From Noviherbaspirillum_A sp963522035 (GTDB lineage Bacteria; Pseudomonadota; Gammaproteobacteria; Burkholderiales; Burkholderiaceae_D): a stretch of DNA of 64,000 nucleotides. The first letter of the stretch is position 1. Each line of letters begins with the position of its first letter. The stretch is from assembly GCA_963522035.1 (NCBI GenBank), contig CAUQYP010000005.1:1-64000 (forward strand), read 5' to 3'. Below the pieces are notes generated by a model. It was not told the origin of the DNA. It searched no databases and saw only the letters and a program-made list of their open reading frames with translations. Shown in pieces: positions 8,388-17,169 of the stretch. The translations under genes and the position numbers were made by a program.

Positions 8388-9500
8388 ATGGATATTTTCC
8401 TGATTACCGACACGCAGGTGAGCCGTCTCGACGAAGCGCCCGCCGCCCTGCCCCAGCACGGTTTCCTGTGGCTGGATGCAACGCACGAGGAAGTGGCTGC
8501 CGCGCCTGAAGCCTGGCGGACCGCCGTCGAACAGGCCACCGGCGTCCACCTGTATGACCCGCACCTGACCGATGCGGTCAACTTGCGCCATCCATCCTAT
8601 TTCGATTCCACGCAGGATTACGAAATGGTGGTGTTTCGCAAGCTGGCAATGAACGGCGAAGCCGCCGGCAATGCCGGGCAGGCGACGGTTTCCGCCAGCG
8701 TGACCAAGCTTGCTACCCGCCCGGTGACCTTCGTCGTGATGGACGGTGCGCTCCTCACCGTCAGGGCCTCGCATAGCCGCACGATAGAAACCGCACGCAC
8801 GCGGCTGCTGGATTACCGTCCGAAGACGAATGGCAGCAGCCACGGCGCCCGCCCGCCGTCTTCCCCGCGCGAACTGATGCTGCGGCTGCTTAACGCCATG
8901 GTCGACCAGTACCTCGACCTGCGCCAGCCGCTGTCGCTGCAAATCGACCGCTGGCAGCGCGCGCTGCTCAACACCCAGCGTCCGTTCAATGACTGGATGG
9001 CGCTGCTTGACGCACGCATCGAACTGCGCAAGCTCGATCATCTCTGCGAGGAACAGCATGACGCGCTGCAGGAACTGCGCGACCATTTCGTCGATACATT
9101 CCATGGCCAGGACGATGGCCGTGCAAGCGACCTGTTGCTGGTACGTATCAACGACGTGATGGAGCACATCACGCGCGTGCTTAACCATGCCCGCCGGCTG
9201 GAGTCGTCCATCGAATCGGCAGTGCAGATTCATTTCGCAGCCATGGCCCATCGCACCAGCGAAATCATGCGCACGTTGACCGTGATCACCGCGCTGTTCA
9301 TGCCGCTGACGCTGATTACCGGCGTATTCGGCATGAACTTCGAAGTGATGCCGCTGCTCAAGGACCGGGCCGGCTTCTGGATTACCGTGGGCGCAATGGT
9401 GGTGATGGTCGCGGTGCTGCTGTTCTTCTTCCGACGCAAGCGCTACCTGGAAGACCAGGTGCGGGAGCAGGCGCAAGTGGATGTGCGGCGCAAGCAATAA
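8388..9500 (+). CDS. corA: CorA-family divalent metal transporter
   Basis: This is an inner-membrane Mg2+ (possibly Co2+, Ni2+ or Zn2+) channel of the CorA/ZntB superfamily. The 370-residue product has a large soluble N-terminal domain and two C-terminal transmembrane helices. The signature GMN (residues 315-317) ends the first one (LTLITGVFGMNFEVMP), and a basic tail follows. ZntB-type transporters also carry GMN, so the metal is not proven. It lies 19 bases after hemB, likely the same transcript, and is closed by a bidirectional terminator. Confidence 0.88.
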   Translation: MDIFLITDTQVSRLDEAPAALPQHGFLWLDATHEEVAAAPEAWRTAVEQATGVHLYDPHLTDAVNLRHPSYFDSTQDYEMVVFRKLAMNGEAAGNAGQATVSASVTKLATRPVTFVVMDGALLTVRASHSRTIETARTRLLDYRPKTNGSSHGARPPSSPRELMLRLLNAMVDQYLDLRQPLSLQIDRWQRALLNTQRPFNDWMALLDARIELRKLDHLCEEQHDALQELRDHFVDTFHGQDDGRASDLLLVRINDVMEHITRVLNHARRLESSIESAVQIHFAAMAHRTSEIMRTLTVITALFMPLTLITGVFGMNFEVMPLLKDRAGFWITVGAMVVMVAVLLFFFRRKRYLEDQVREQAQVDVRRKQ

Positions 9501-9520
9501 AAAACGCCCCGAAGGGCGTT
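9501..9520. terminator. Bidirectional terminator between corA and prx
   Basis: The arms AACGCCC (9503-9509) and GGGCGTT (9514-9520) enclose a CGAA loop. On the minus strand the stem is followed by a T-rich run, giving a good terminator for the peroxiredoxin gene. On the plus strand the run is shorter (TT TC T), so termination of corA is weaker. Confidence 0.75.
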
Positions 9521-9542
9521 TCTGCGCAGCAAGGAGTGCAAG

Positions 9543-10181
9543 TTATTTGTTCGGCTGCGGCGTCAGGCGAAGGTAAGGCTTGGGCGAGGTATAGCCTTTC
9601 GGATATTTTTGCTTGAGCACTGCCTCGTCCTGCACTGACAGCGGAATGATCACGTCGTCGCCGTCACGCCAGTTGCCCGGCGTCGCCACCGTGTAGCCAT
9701 CGGTCAGTTGCAGCGCGTCGATCACGCGCAGCACCTCGTCGAAATTGCGGCCGGTGCTCATCGGGTAGGTGATGATCAGGCGGATCTTCTTCTTCGGGTC
9801 GACCACGAACAGCGAGCGCACCGTCATGGTCTCGGACTGCTCAGGGTGGATCATGTCGTACAGCGTGGACACGGTCCTGTCGGCATCGGCAATGATGGGG
9901 AAACCGACCACGGTCTTCTGGGTCTCTTCAATGTCCTTGATCCAGTCCACGTGCTTCTCTGCCGGGTCGACCGACAGCGCGATGGCCTTGACATTGCGCT
10001 TGTCGAATTCGGGTTTGAGTTTGGCGGTCAGCCCAAGCTCAGTCGTGCATACCGGCGTAAAGTCGGCCGGATGGGAAAACAGCACTACCCACGAATCGCC
10101 AGCCCATTCATGGAACTTGATCCGCCCGATGGATGAATCCTGTTCAAAGTCGGGTGCGGTGTCGCCAAGTCGCAAGCTCAT
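9543..10181 (-). CDS. 1-Cys peroxiredoxin (Prx6 type)
   Basis: This is a thiol peroxidase that reduces H2O2 and organic hydroperoxides. The 212-residue product has the peroxidatic Cys45 in the motif HPADFTPVCTTELG. It has the long C-terminal region of the Prx6/1-Cys group (NWRDGDDVIIPLSVQDE, then KGYTSPKPYLRLTPQP) and no obvious resolving cysteine. It is preceded by AGGAGATCAAG as ribosome-binding site and by a sigma70-like promoter (10213-10242). The gene upstream on the same strand is dsbD, but the promoter suggests independent expression. Confidence 0.93.
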   Translation of the reverse strand: MSLRLGDTAPDFEQDSSIGRIKFHEWAGDSWVVLFSHPADFTPVCTTELGLTAKLKPEFDKRNVKAIALSVDPAEKHVDWIKDIEETQKTVVGFPIIADADRTVSTLYDMIHPEQSETMTVRSLFVVDPKKKIRLIITYPMSTGRNFDEVLRVIDALQLTDGYTVATPGNWRDGDDVIIPLSVQDEAVLKQKYPKGYTSPKPYLRLTPQPNK

Positions 10182-10212
10182 CTTGATCTCCTACCTTGTT
10201 ATTAAGACGGAA

Positions 10213-10242
10213 ACTATAGCGCCACTGCCGCCGGCCTTCCAA
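10213..10242 (-). promoter_or_regulatory. Sigma70-like promoter of the peroxiredoxin gene
   Basis: Reading the minus strand, TTGGAA (10242-10237), an 18-base spacer and TATAGT (10218-10213) lie about 32 bases upstream of the start codon. The -10 matches consensus at 5 of 6 positions and the -35 at 4 of 6. No OxyR-like site was searched for. Confidence 0.55.
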
Positions 10243-10289
10243 CGATTTTTATCGACTATGCAAATTACCGGCGCCGGGGTTTGCGCAAT

Positions 10290-12101
10290 TCAGAAAACGA
10301 CCACGTCCATCGAAGACAGGAAACGGTCGGCGTTCTGATAACCGATCACGCGCCCGCCCGGGGTTTCAGCGCCATCCTTGCCGAAAAAAATGATGCCCGG
10401 CGGACCAAACAGCCGGAAGCGTTTCAGCAAGGCCTTGTCGTCCGCATTGTTGGCAGTGACGTCGGCCTGCAGCAGCACCATGTTGTCGAACCGGGCGCGC
10501 ACCCGCGGGTCGGTAAAGGTCAGTTTTTCCATCTCCTTGCAGGACACGCACCAGTCGGCATAGAAGTCGAGCATGGCCGGCTTGCCGCTGCTGGCTGCCT
10601 GGGCCAGCGCGGCGTCGAGATCCGCCGAAGACCTGACGCGAACGAAACGGGTCTCATGCTGGTCGCCGCTCAGGTGCGCCAGGGGCGCCAGCGGATCGCG
10701 GCCGCCGGTGGCGAGGCCGGCCAGCTGGACTGCGCCCAGCATCAGGAACAGCACGCCGGCCAGCTTGCCGCCCCACCTGGCGTCGCGCGGGAAGATCAGC
10801 CAGGCGCCGTAGCCGATGCCCAATGCCGCCCAGCCAGCCATCTGCAGCCAGTCCGGCAACACGGGACCGACCATCCACAGCGCCACGCCCAGCATCAGCA
10901 CGCCGAAGAAGCGCTTGACCGCATTCATCCAGGCGCCGGCGCGCGGCAGCAGGGATCCGGCCGACAGCCCGATGACCATCAGCGGAATGCCCATGCCGAT
11001 CGCCATCGCAAACAGCGCACTGCCGCCGACCACCACGTCCCGCGTCTGGCTGATGTAGAGCAGCGCGCCGGCCAGCGGCGCCGCCACGCACGGGCCGACG
11101 ATCAGGGCCGACAGTGCGCCCATCACAAACACGCCCGCCAGCTTGCCCGACGTCTGTTTCTCCGAAAACTGGCTGAGACGGGTCTGCACCGCGGCCGGCA
11201 TTTGCAACTGGTAGACCCCGAACATCGACAGTGACAGCACCACCATCAGCAAGGCGAATGCCGAGAGCACCCAGGGCTTCTGCAGCGCCGCGGACAGTCC
11301 TTCGCCGAGCAGTCCGGCGCTTACCCCGAGCGCCGTGTAGACGATGGCCATGCCGAGGCTGTATGCAGCCGACAGCGTGAAGCCGCGCAGCCTGGTCGCC
11401 TTCGGGCCTTCGCCCACGATGATGAAGGACAGGATGGGCACCATGGGCAGTACGCAGGGCGTGAATGCCAGCCCCAGTCCCAGCAGCAGGAACAGCGGCA
11501 TGATGGTGAGCAGTCGGCCACTCTTCAACGAAGACTCGATGCGCCCCATCTCGCTGTCCGGGGTGGCGCCCGCCGTACCGGCTGTTGCAGCACCGGTGCT
11601 GGCGTTGGACGCGTTCGTGCTCTCCGGCTCGCCGCGTGCAGCCGATAGCAAACCACCGCCACCTGTCGGCGACAGGCGGGCCTGCGATTCCATTGGCGTG
11701 TAGCACAGCCCCTTGTCGGCGCAGCCCTGGCTCGTCGCCACCAGCCGGAACGGACCGGTTGCCTCGACCGGTATCGTGATCGCCACCGTCTTGCGGTAAG
11801 TCTCCACGTTTTTCTGGAACGTCTCATCGAACTTCACCTTGCCTGGCGGGATCACCGCCACGCCCAGCGTCGCTCCCTCGGCGCGGAAAGCGAATTGTTC
11901 GCGGTACATGTAGTAGCCATCGGCGATCTGGTAGCTGACCTCGATATTGTTCGCGTCCAGCATGCGGCTGGAAAAGCGGAACGCGGCTTCCGGCTCGAGA
12001 TAGTCTTCTTCTGCATGGGCAGTCGGCGCGGCCAGGCCGATCAGCAGGCAGAGAAAGGCCAGCAACAAGGAAAAACCACTACGCAAACCATGCTCAAACA
12101 T
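10290..12101 (-). CDS. dsbD: Thiol:disulfide interchange protein DsbD
   Basis: DsbD moves electrons from cytoplasmic thioredoxin across the inner membrane to periplasmic reductases such as DsbC and CcmG/ResA-type proteins. The 603-residue product has a signal peptide (cleavage near AHA/EEDY, residue 30) and an N-terminal alpha domain with Cys127 and Cys133. A membrane beta domain of eight helices follows, with the conserved cysteines in AFTPCVLPMVP and IVGPCVAAPLAG. The C-terminal thioredoxin-like gamma domain has WCVSC (Cys518, Cys521). All six redox cysteines are present. The ATG at 12101 overlaps the cutA stop by eight bases. It fits functionally with system II cytochrome maturation upstream. 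Confidence 0.95.
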   Translation of the reverse strand: MFEHGLRSGFSLLLAFLCLLIGLAAPTAHAEEDYLEPEAAFRFSSRMLDANNIEVSYQIADGYYMYREQFAFRAEGATLGVAVIPPGKVKFDETFQKNVETYRKTVAITIPVEATGPFRLVATSQGCADKGLCYTPMESQARLSPTGGGGLLSAARGEPESTNASNASTGAATAGTAGATPDSEMGRIESSLKSGRLLTIMPLFLLLGLGLAFTPCVLPMVPILSFIIVGEGPKATRLRGFTLSAAYSLGMAIVYTALGVSAGLLGEGLSAALQKPWVLSAFALLMVVLSLSMFGVYQLQMPAAVQTRLSQFSEKQTSGKLAGVFVMGALSALIVGPCVAAPLAGALLYISQTRDVVVGGSALFAMAIGMGIPLMVIGLSAGSLLPRAGAWMNAVKRFFGVLMLGVALWMVGPVLPDWLQMAGWAALGIGYGAWLIFPRDARWGGKLAGVLFLMLGAVQLAGLATGGRDPLAPLAHLSGDQHETRFVRVRSSADLDAALAQAASSGKPAMLDFYADWCVSCKEMEKLTFTDPRVRARFDNMVLLQADVTANNADDKALLKRFRLFGPPGIIFFGKDGAETPGGRVIGYQNADRFLSSMDVVVF

Positions 12102-12426
12102 CGATTTCTTTCCTCGTTTCCTGGCTGATCCATTCAAGGTAAGGGGGGTATCCGGCGCTAATCGGAATGGCAATCAGCTCGGGCAGATCGTACGGATGCA
12201 GCCGCCGGATTGCCTGCTCCAGTTCCGCATAGCGTGCGGCGGTGGTCTTGATCAGCAGGGTCACTTCGGCCGCTTCTTCCACCACGCCGTTCCATCGATA
12301 CACGGACTGGACTGCCGGCAGCATGTTGACACAGGCGGCCAGTCGCTGCTCGACCAGCGTGCGAGCGAGCAGGCGCGCACTGGCGGTGTCGGCCAGGTTG
12401 GTCAAGAGCAGCAGTGCCTGTTCCAT
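12094..12426 (-). CDS. cutA: Divalent-cation tolerance protein CutA
   Basis: CutA is a small cytoplasmic trimer of PII-like fold, linked to copper and other divalent cation tolerance, with an uncertain molecular role. The 110-residue product has the family landmarks: RTLVEQRLAACVNML (conserved Cys), a YRWNGVVEEAAEVTLLIKT strand pair, and a C-terminal HPYDLPELIAIPISAGYPPYLEWI. cutA directly upstream of and overlapping dsbD is a recurrent proteobacterial arrangement. It is followed by dsbD and preceded by an ABC permease gene 27 bases away. Confidence 0.93.
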   Translation of the reverse strand: MEQALLLLTNLADTASARLLARTLVEQRLAACVNMLPAVQSVYRWNGVVEEAAEVTLLIKTTAARYAELEQAIRRLHPYDLPELIAIPISAGYPPYLEWISQETRKEIDV

Positions 12427-12453
12427 GATCTGCCTCGATGAACCGTTGCTTGC

Positions 12454-13242
12454 TTATTTGAGCAGCCGGCGACGCGTCAGCATCGTGGCAAGATAAAACG
12501 CACCCACGCAGTAGACCACCAGGATCGCCAGGTCCTGCACCGGGGTCGCTGGCCAGTTGCCCAGGATCAGGGGCCGGACCAGGTTGACTGCGGCGCCCAG
12601 CGGCAGCAGCTGGGAGACGACTTGCAACCATCCCGGCAATTGCGCGACCGGGTAATAGACGCCGGAGAGGAAGATCATCGGCGTCAGCACCAGCGTGAAA
12701 TAGTAGGTGAAAAAGTCATAGCCCTTGGCGATGGCATTGAACACCAGCCCGAGCGAAGCGAAGGTCATGCCGATCAGGAACAGCAGCGGCAGGGCCAGCA
12801 GCGTGTGCGGATGGATACCGATGCCCAATATAAACATCACGCCCAGGATTGCGACGCCGGAAAACAGCGACTTGGTGGCAGCCCACAGCATTTCAGCCAG
12901 CACCACGTCATCCAGCGCAAGAGGCGCGTTGAGCAGCGCTTCCCAGGTCTTTTGCACATGCATGCGCGAGAAGGCGGAATACAGTGCCTCGAATGACGAC
13001 GCCATCATCACGGACATGCAGATCGAGCCCGAGGCCAGGAAGTGGATGTACGGAATACCATCCACGCTCTTGAGCAGGCTGCCAAGGCCGTAGCCAAACG
13101 CAATCAGCGTGATCAGCGGGTCTGCAATGTTGCCCAGCACGCTGGCCACGGCAAGCTTTTTCCAGACCAGGAAGTTACGCTGCCAGATAGGCAGGAAGCG
13201 CAGTGAAAACGACGGCAAGGCGTAGAGTGCTGTGGTGCTCAT
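12454..13242 (-). CDS. ABC-2 type permease, NodJ-like
   Basis: This is the membrane subunit of an ABC exporter. The 262-residue product has six hydrophobic helices and the ABC-2 permease pattern, with a C-terminal LTPMIFLSGVYYPVAQLPGWLQ typical of NodJ/DrrB-like proteins. The start codon lies one base after the stop of the ATPase gene, so the two are coupled. The substrate cannot be read from sequence. NodJ relatives outside rhizobia are thought to export polysaccharide- or lipid-like compounds. Confidence 0.85.
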   Translation of the reverse strand: MSTTALYALPSFSLRFLPIWQRNFLVWKKLAVASVLGNIADPLITLIAFGYGLGSLLKSVDGIPYIHFLASGSICMSVMMASSFEALYSAFSRMHVQKTWEALLNAPLALDDVVLAEMLWAATKSLFSGVAILGVMFILGIGIHPHTLLALPLLFLIGMTFASLGLVFNAIAKGYDFFTYYFTLVLTPMIFLSGVYYPVAQLPGWLQVVSQLLPLGAAVNLVRPLILGNWPATPVQDLAILVVYCVGAFYLATMLTRRRLLK

Positions 13243-13243
13243 T

Positions 13244-14185
13244 TCAATCCCTCATTTCACGGCCGGTCAGTTTGAGGAACAAGTCTTCGAGGTTGGCCGG
13301 CCTGTGGATGTAGCGCACGCCGCTGACCGTCGCCAGGCTGTCCAGCAAGGGCTGCGCATCGTTGGTATAGCAGAACACGGTTTCGCCGCTGATCTCGTAG
13401 CGTTCCGCCATCGGACGGCCATTGGCTTCGCCCCACGCCAGCGCGTTTTCGCCATAGGCTTCGATCACCTGCGATTCGATGTGCGCGGCAATCAGGTCGC
13501 GCGGATTGCCTTCCGCGATCATCCTGCCATGGTCGATGACGGCAAGCCGGTCGCAGAGTCGCTCGGCTTCATCCATGAAGTGCGTGGTCAGCAGGATGGT
13601 CTTGCCATCGGCAAGCAGCGCCTTGAGGCGCTCCCAGATCATGTGGCGCGCCTGCGGGTCGAGGCCGGTCGTCGGCTCATCCATGAAAATCAGGTCGGGG
13701 TCGTTGACCAGCGCGCGCGCCAGCGTCAGTCGCCGGCGCATCCCGCCGGAAAGCTCGCTGATACGGGCATCCTTCTTGGCCGTCAGGTTGGAAAATTCCA
13801 GCAGGCGTGGTATGCGTTCGCGGATGACCGCGTCGGCGATACCAAAGTAACGTCCGAAGACCAGCAGGTTTTCGGCCACCGTAAAGTCCGGGTCCAGGTT
13901 GTCGCCCTGTGGTACGACGCCCACCCTGACGCGAGCGGCACGAGCATCGTCCGGGACGGGACGGCCGACCAGCGTCACGTTGCCGCTGTCGGGATTGGTC
14001 AGCCCGAGGCAAAGCCGCAGGGTGGTCGTCTTGCCCGCGCCGTTCGGGCCGAGCAGGCCGTAGCACTCGCCGCGTCGCAAGGAAAACGATAAGCCATCGA
14101 TGATGGTGTGCTTGTCGTCGCCCGTGCCATAGGTCTTGCGCAGGTCTTCAACCGAAAGTATCGCTGATGCTCGCATGCGGATCAT
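13244..14185 (-). CDS. ABC transporter ATPase, NodI-like
   Basis: This is the ATP-binding subunit of the exporter encoded with the NodJ-like permease. The 313-residue product shows Walker A GPNGAGKTT (about residue 44), Q-loop VVPQGDNLD, signature LSGGMRRRLTLARAL, Walker B LIFMDEPTTGLDP and H-loop LLTTHFMDEAERL. A C-terminal extension of about 80 residues ends in NLEDLFLKLTGREMRD, as in DrrA/NodI types. Two ATGs, three codons apart (14185 and 14176), are both possible starts. I kept the first. Confidence 0.88.
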   Translation of the reverse strand: MIRMRASAILSVEDLRKTYGTGDDKHTIIDGLSFSLRRGECYGLLGPNGAGKTTTLRLCLGLTNPDSGNVTLVGRPVPDDARAARVRVGVVPQGDNLDPDFTVAENLLVFGRYFGIADAVIRERIPRLLEFSNLTAKKDARISELSGGMRRRLTLARALVNDPDLIFMDEPTTGLDPQARHMIWERLKALLADGKTILLTTHFMDEAERLCDRLAVIDHGRMIAEGNPRDLIAAHIESQVIEAYGENALAWGEANGRPMAERYEISGETVFCYTNDAQPLLDSLATVSGVRYIHRPANLEDLFLKLTGREMRD

Positions 14186-14241
14186 TGCTTTCTAGGACGG
14201 GGCGCTGGCCGCCGGTGTGTTAACTGGAACGCGTCAATGAC

Positions 14242-14264
14242 AAAAGCCAGGCGTTTGCCTGGCT
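14242..14264 (-). terminator. Terminator of the ribosomal superoperon after rplQ
   Basis: On the minus strand, perfect 8-bp arms AGCCAGGC (14264-14257) and GCCTGGCT (14252-14245) are followed by TTTTG. It lies 50 bases after the rplQ stop, with the ABC ATPase gene starting beyond, so it closes the rpsL-rplQ transcript. Confidence 0.8.
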
Positions 14265-14313
14265 CCCGATTGTACAACGCTTGCAACGGGCGCCTGGCGG
14301 CGCCCGGTCATGC

Positions 14314-14709
14314 TCAGTCGGCGCTGGTATCTTCCACTGCCTCGGTGATTTCCGGACGGTCGACCAGCTCGATAAAGGCCATCGGTGCATTGTCGCCAAC
14401 GCGGAAGCCCATTTTCAGAATACGCAGATAGCCGCCGTTGCGGTTGGCATAGCGCGGGCCCAGTTCGGCGAACAGCTTGACAACCATTTCACGATCGCGC
14501 AGGCGGGAAAATGCCAGGCGCTTGTTGGCCAGCGTGTCGGTCTTGCCCAGGGTCAGGATAGGCTCGACGACGCGGCGCAGTTCCTTGGCTTTTGGCAGGG
14601 TGGTCTTGATCGCTTCGTGACGCAGCAGCGAAACAGTCATGTTGCGCAGCATGGCGAGACGGTGGGAGGAAGTACGGTTCAGCTTGCGAAGGCCGTGACG
14701 ATGACGCAT
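14314..14709 (-). CDS. rplQ: Ribosomal protein bL17
   Basis: bL17 is a 50S protein near the peptide exit tunnel. The 131-residue product begins MRHRHGLRKLNRTSSHR, the invariant family start, which fixes the ATG at 14709 although an open frame continues 29 codons upstream. It is the last gene of the alpha set. A hairpin with a T-run separates it from rpoA and may tune its level. Confidence 0.96.
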   Translation of the reverse strand: MRHRHGLRKLNRTSSHRLAMLRNMTVSLLRHEAIKTTLPKAKELRRVVEPILTLGKTDTLANKRLAFSRLRDREMVVKLFAELGPRYANRNGGYLRILKMGFRVGDNAPMAFIELVDRPEITEAVEDTSAD

Positions 14710-14815
14710 GGTGATTCCTTTCGGTGTTGAGTTTGGATCCAGCTCTTCTATCGCCGCCGTGGTGCGGGAGGCGCGGGCCGGTAAGCTTGGTTTCAAGAGT
14801 GCAGCATACTATCCG

Positions 14816-14844
14816 AAAAAAGTGCTGAAGGCACGATGTGCCTT
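14816..14844 (-). terminator. Hairpin with T-run between rpoA and rplQ
   Basis: The arms AAGGCAC (14828-14834) and GTGCCTT (14838-14844) with a 3-base loop sit just after the rpoA stop. On the minus strand six T residues (14821-14816) follow after a 6-base gap. The gap makes full termination unlikely, so it is probably a partial terminator or processing signal. Confidence 0.45.
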
Positions 14845-14858
14845 CTTTATTTCGTCGA

Positions 14859-15836
14859 TTACTTTTCCAGGCCGGCAGGCGGCCAGTTTTCCAGCTTCAT
14901 GCCCAGGGTCAGGCCGCGCGAGGCAAGGACTTCCTTGATTTCGTTAAGCGACTTGCGGCCCAGGTTAGGCGTTTTCAGCAGTTCGTTCTCGCTGCGCTGG
15001 ATCAGGTCGCCGATGTAGTAGATGTTTTCGGCTTTCAGGCAGTTCGCGGAACGGACGGTCAGCTCCAGGTCGTCGACCGGACGCAGCAGGATAGGATCGA
15101 CCGACGGTGCACGTGACGGCGCTTCTGCAGCGGCTTCGGTGCCTTCCAGCGCAGCGAACACGTTCAGCTGGTCGACCAGCACGCGGGCCGACTGGCGGAT
15201 CGCTTCTTCCGGCGAAATGACACCGTTGGTCTCGATGTTGATGACCAGCTTGTCCAGGTCGGTACGCTGTTCCACACGGGCCGACTCAACCGCATACGAC
15301 ACGCGGCGAACCGGCGAGAACGACGCGTCGAGGATGATGCGGCCGATGGTCTTGTTGGTGTCTTCCGCCAGCCGACGGACGTTACCAGGCACATAGCCGC
15401 GGCCCTTCTCGACCTTGATCTGCATGTCGAGGTTGCCGCCCGCGGTCAGGTGGGAGATCACGTGATCCGGATTGACCAGCTCGACATCGTGCGGCAGGTC
15501 GATATCCGACGCCAGCACCGCGCCCTCGCCTTCCTTCTTCAGGGTCAGCGTGACTTCGTCGCGGTTATGCAGCTTGAAGACGACGCCTTTCAGATTCAGC
15601 AGCATGTCGACAACGTCTTCCTGCACGCCGTCCAGCGACGAATACTCGTGCACGACACCCGCGATCGTGACTTCGGTCGGCGCGTAGCCGACCATCGAAG
15701 ACAGCAGCACGCGGCGCAGCGCATTGCCGAGCGTGTGGCCATAGCCGCGCTCGAACGGTTCCATGACGACCTTCGCATGGCCGGGGCCGAGGACTTCAAC
15801 TTCGATAATACGGGGTTTCAACAGGCTGTTTTGCAT
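14859..15836 (-). CDS. rpoA: RNA polymerase alpha subunit
   Basis: RpoA assembles the core polymerase and contacts upstream DNA and activators. The 325-residue product has the N-terminal dimerisation domain (MVGYAPTEVTIAGVVHEYSS, later GYVPGNVRR), a flexible linker near residues 235-248, and the C-terminal DNA-binding domain with NLGRKSLNEIKEVLASRGL. The length is normal. It lies between rpsD and rplQ, as in most proteobacteria. A strong hairpin precedes it (15893-15919). Confidence 0.97.
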   Translation of the reverse strand: MQNSLLKPRIIEVEVLGPGHAKVVMEPFERGYGHTLGNALRRVLLSSMVGYAPTEVTIAGVVHEYSSLDGVQEDVVDMLLNLKGVVFKLHNRDEVTLTLKKEGEGAVLASDIDLPHDVELVNPDHVISHLTAGGNLDMQIKVEKGRGYVPGNVRRLAEDTNKTIGRIILDASFSPVRRVSYAVESARVEQRTDLDKLVINIETNGVISPEEAIRQSARVLVDQLNVFAALEGTEAAAEAPSRAPSVDPILLRPVDDLELTVRSANCLKAENIYYIGDLIQRSENELLKTPNLGRKSLNEIKEVLASRGLTLGMKLENWPPAGLEK

Positions 15837-15892
15837 GAAATGTCCTTTTCAATACCCTCGGCTCATTACACCGATAAGGCTGATGGCATTAC

Positions 15893-15919
15893 GAGAAAGC
15901 CCGCCACAGTGTGGCGGGC
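15893..15919 (-). terminator. Strong hairpin between rpsD and rpoA
   Basis: Perfect 9-bp arms GCCCGCCAC (15899-15907) and GTGGCGGGC (15911-15919) with a 3-base loop are followed on the minus strand by TTTCTC. It looks like a partial intrinsic terminator inside the alpha set. It could lower rpoA/rplQ output or act as a processing or stability element. Confidence 0.5.
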
Positions 15920-15946
15920 CGAGAGAAACGGGTGCTACCGGAAAGA

Positions 15947-16570
15947 TTAGCGGCTGTACAGTTCGACGATCAGCGATTCGTTGACGTCGCCGGCAATGTC
16001 GCTGCGCTCTGGAATCGACTTGAACGTACCTTGCATCTTCTTGCTGTCGACCGAGACCCAGCTCGGCATGCCGACTTGTTCGGCCAGTGACAGCGCTTCG
16101 ACGATACGGGTCTGCTTCTTGGATTTTTCACGAACGGCAATCACGTCGCCCGGCTTGACCTGGTAGGAAGCGATGTTGACGACGATGCCGTTGACGGTGA
16201 ACGCCTTGTGCGAAACGAGCTGGCGACCTTCAGCGCGGGTCGAGCCAAAGCCCATGCGATAGACGACGTTGTCCAGGCGGGATTCCAGCAAGCGGAGCAG
16301 GGTTTCGCCGGTATTGCCCTTGCGGCGGTTGGCTTCCGTGTAGTAGCGGCGGAACTGGCGCTCCAGGATGCCGTACATGCGCTTGACCTTCTGCTTTTCG
16401 CGCAGCTGGTTGCCGTAGTCCGAGGTGCGGACGCCCGAAGTGCGGCCATGCTGGCCAGGCTTCGAGTCCATCTTGCCCTTGGAATCGGCGGAGCGGCGAG
16501 CGCTCTTCAGGAACAGGTCGGTGCCTTCACGGCGCGACAGTTTTACTTTTGGTCCGATATAACGTGCCAC
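15947..16570 (-). CDS. rpsD: Ribosomal protein uS4
   Basis: uS4 is a primary 16S rRNA-binding assembly protein, and in E. coli it is the translational repressor of the alpha operon. The 207-residue product begins with a GTG start (GTG GCA CGT, MARYIGPK) preceded by AAGGA at good spacing. It has the C-terminal S4 RNA-binding domain (RLDNVVYRMGFGSTRAEGRQLVSHKAF, given here in part). No zinc cysteines are present (C- form). Non-ATG starts are notable in this operon. Confidence 0.96.
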   Translation of the reverse strand: MARYIGPKVKLSRREGTDLFLKSARRSADSKGKMDSKPGQHGRTSGVRTSDYGNQLREKQKVKRMYGILERQFRRYYTEANRRKGNTGETLLRLLESRLDNVVYRMGFGSTRAEGRQLVSHKAFTVNGIVVNIASYQVKPGDVIAVREKSKKQTRIVEALSLAEQVGMPSWVSVDSKKMQGTFKSIPERSDIAGDVNESLIVELYSR

Positions 16571-16663
16571 GAGAATTTCCTTAGTAATGACGCCCCGGGC
16601 TCATGGTGTATCCATGCAATGCCAGGCGCTAGTCCGGCGCTTGATCAGCCAGACAGTGGTCTT

Positions 16664-16692
16664 AAAACAGTCCCGCCAGGTTTCACGGCGGG
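16664..16692 (-). terminator. Hairpin with T-run between rpsK and rpsD
   Basis: The stem CCCGCC (16672-16677) with GGCGGG (16687-16692) has a 9-base loop. On the minus strand it is followed by ACTGTTTT. It sits in a 161-base spacer and resembles a weak intrinsic terminator. The spacer precedes rpsD, where S4 autoregulation could be exerted. Confidence 0.4.
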
Positions 16693-16731
16693 CAAACGCA
16701 GGTGATGCTTTTGCCTTGCAGCTGAAACGTC

Positions 16732-17136
16732 TTAGATGCGACGACGCTTCGGAGGACGGCAGCCATTGTGCGGAACCGGCGTCACGTCCTGGATCTGGGT
16801 GATCTTGATACCCAGGTTGTTCAGAGCGCGCACAGCGGATTCGCGGCCAGGACCTGGTCCCTTGATACGGACTTCCAGGTTCTTGACACCAAACTCGACT
16901 GCCACCTTGCCGGCGGCTTCCGCTGCGACCTGCGCGGCGAACGGAGTCGATTTACGCGAACCCTTGAAGCCTGCGCCGCCCGAGGTTGCCCACGACAATG
17001 CATTGCCTTGACGATCAGTGATCGTGATGATGGTGTTGTTGAAAGATGCGTGGATGTGCGCAATGCCTTCGGCAACGTTCTTTTTGACTTTCTTGCGCAC
17101 GCGTGAAGCGGCGGCGTTGTTTGGTGCTTTTGCCAT
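16732..17136 (-). CDS. rpsK: Ribosomal protein uS11
   Basis: uS11 is a 30S platform protein that helps form the mRNA exit channel. The 134-residue product has GIAHIHASFNNTIITITDRQGN and the C-terminal DVTPVPHNGCRPPKRRRI, both diagnostic. It lies 33 bases after rpsM in the usual alpha order. Confidence 0.97.
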   Translation of the reverse strand: MAKAPNNAAASRVRKKVKKNVAEGIAHIHASFNNTIITITDRQGNALSWATSGGAGFKGSRKSTPFAAQVAAEAAGKVAVEFGVKNLEVRIKGPGPGRESAVRALNNLGIKITQIQDVTPVPHNGCRPPKRRRI

Positions 17137-17169
17137 AATGATTTCCTTGAATCCCGATACTGCTGTGGA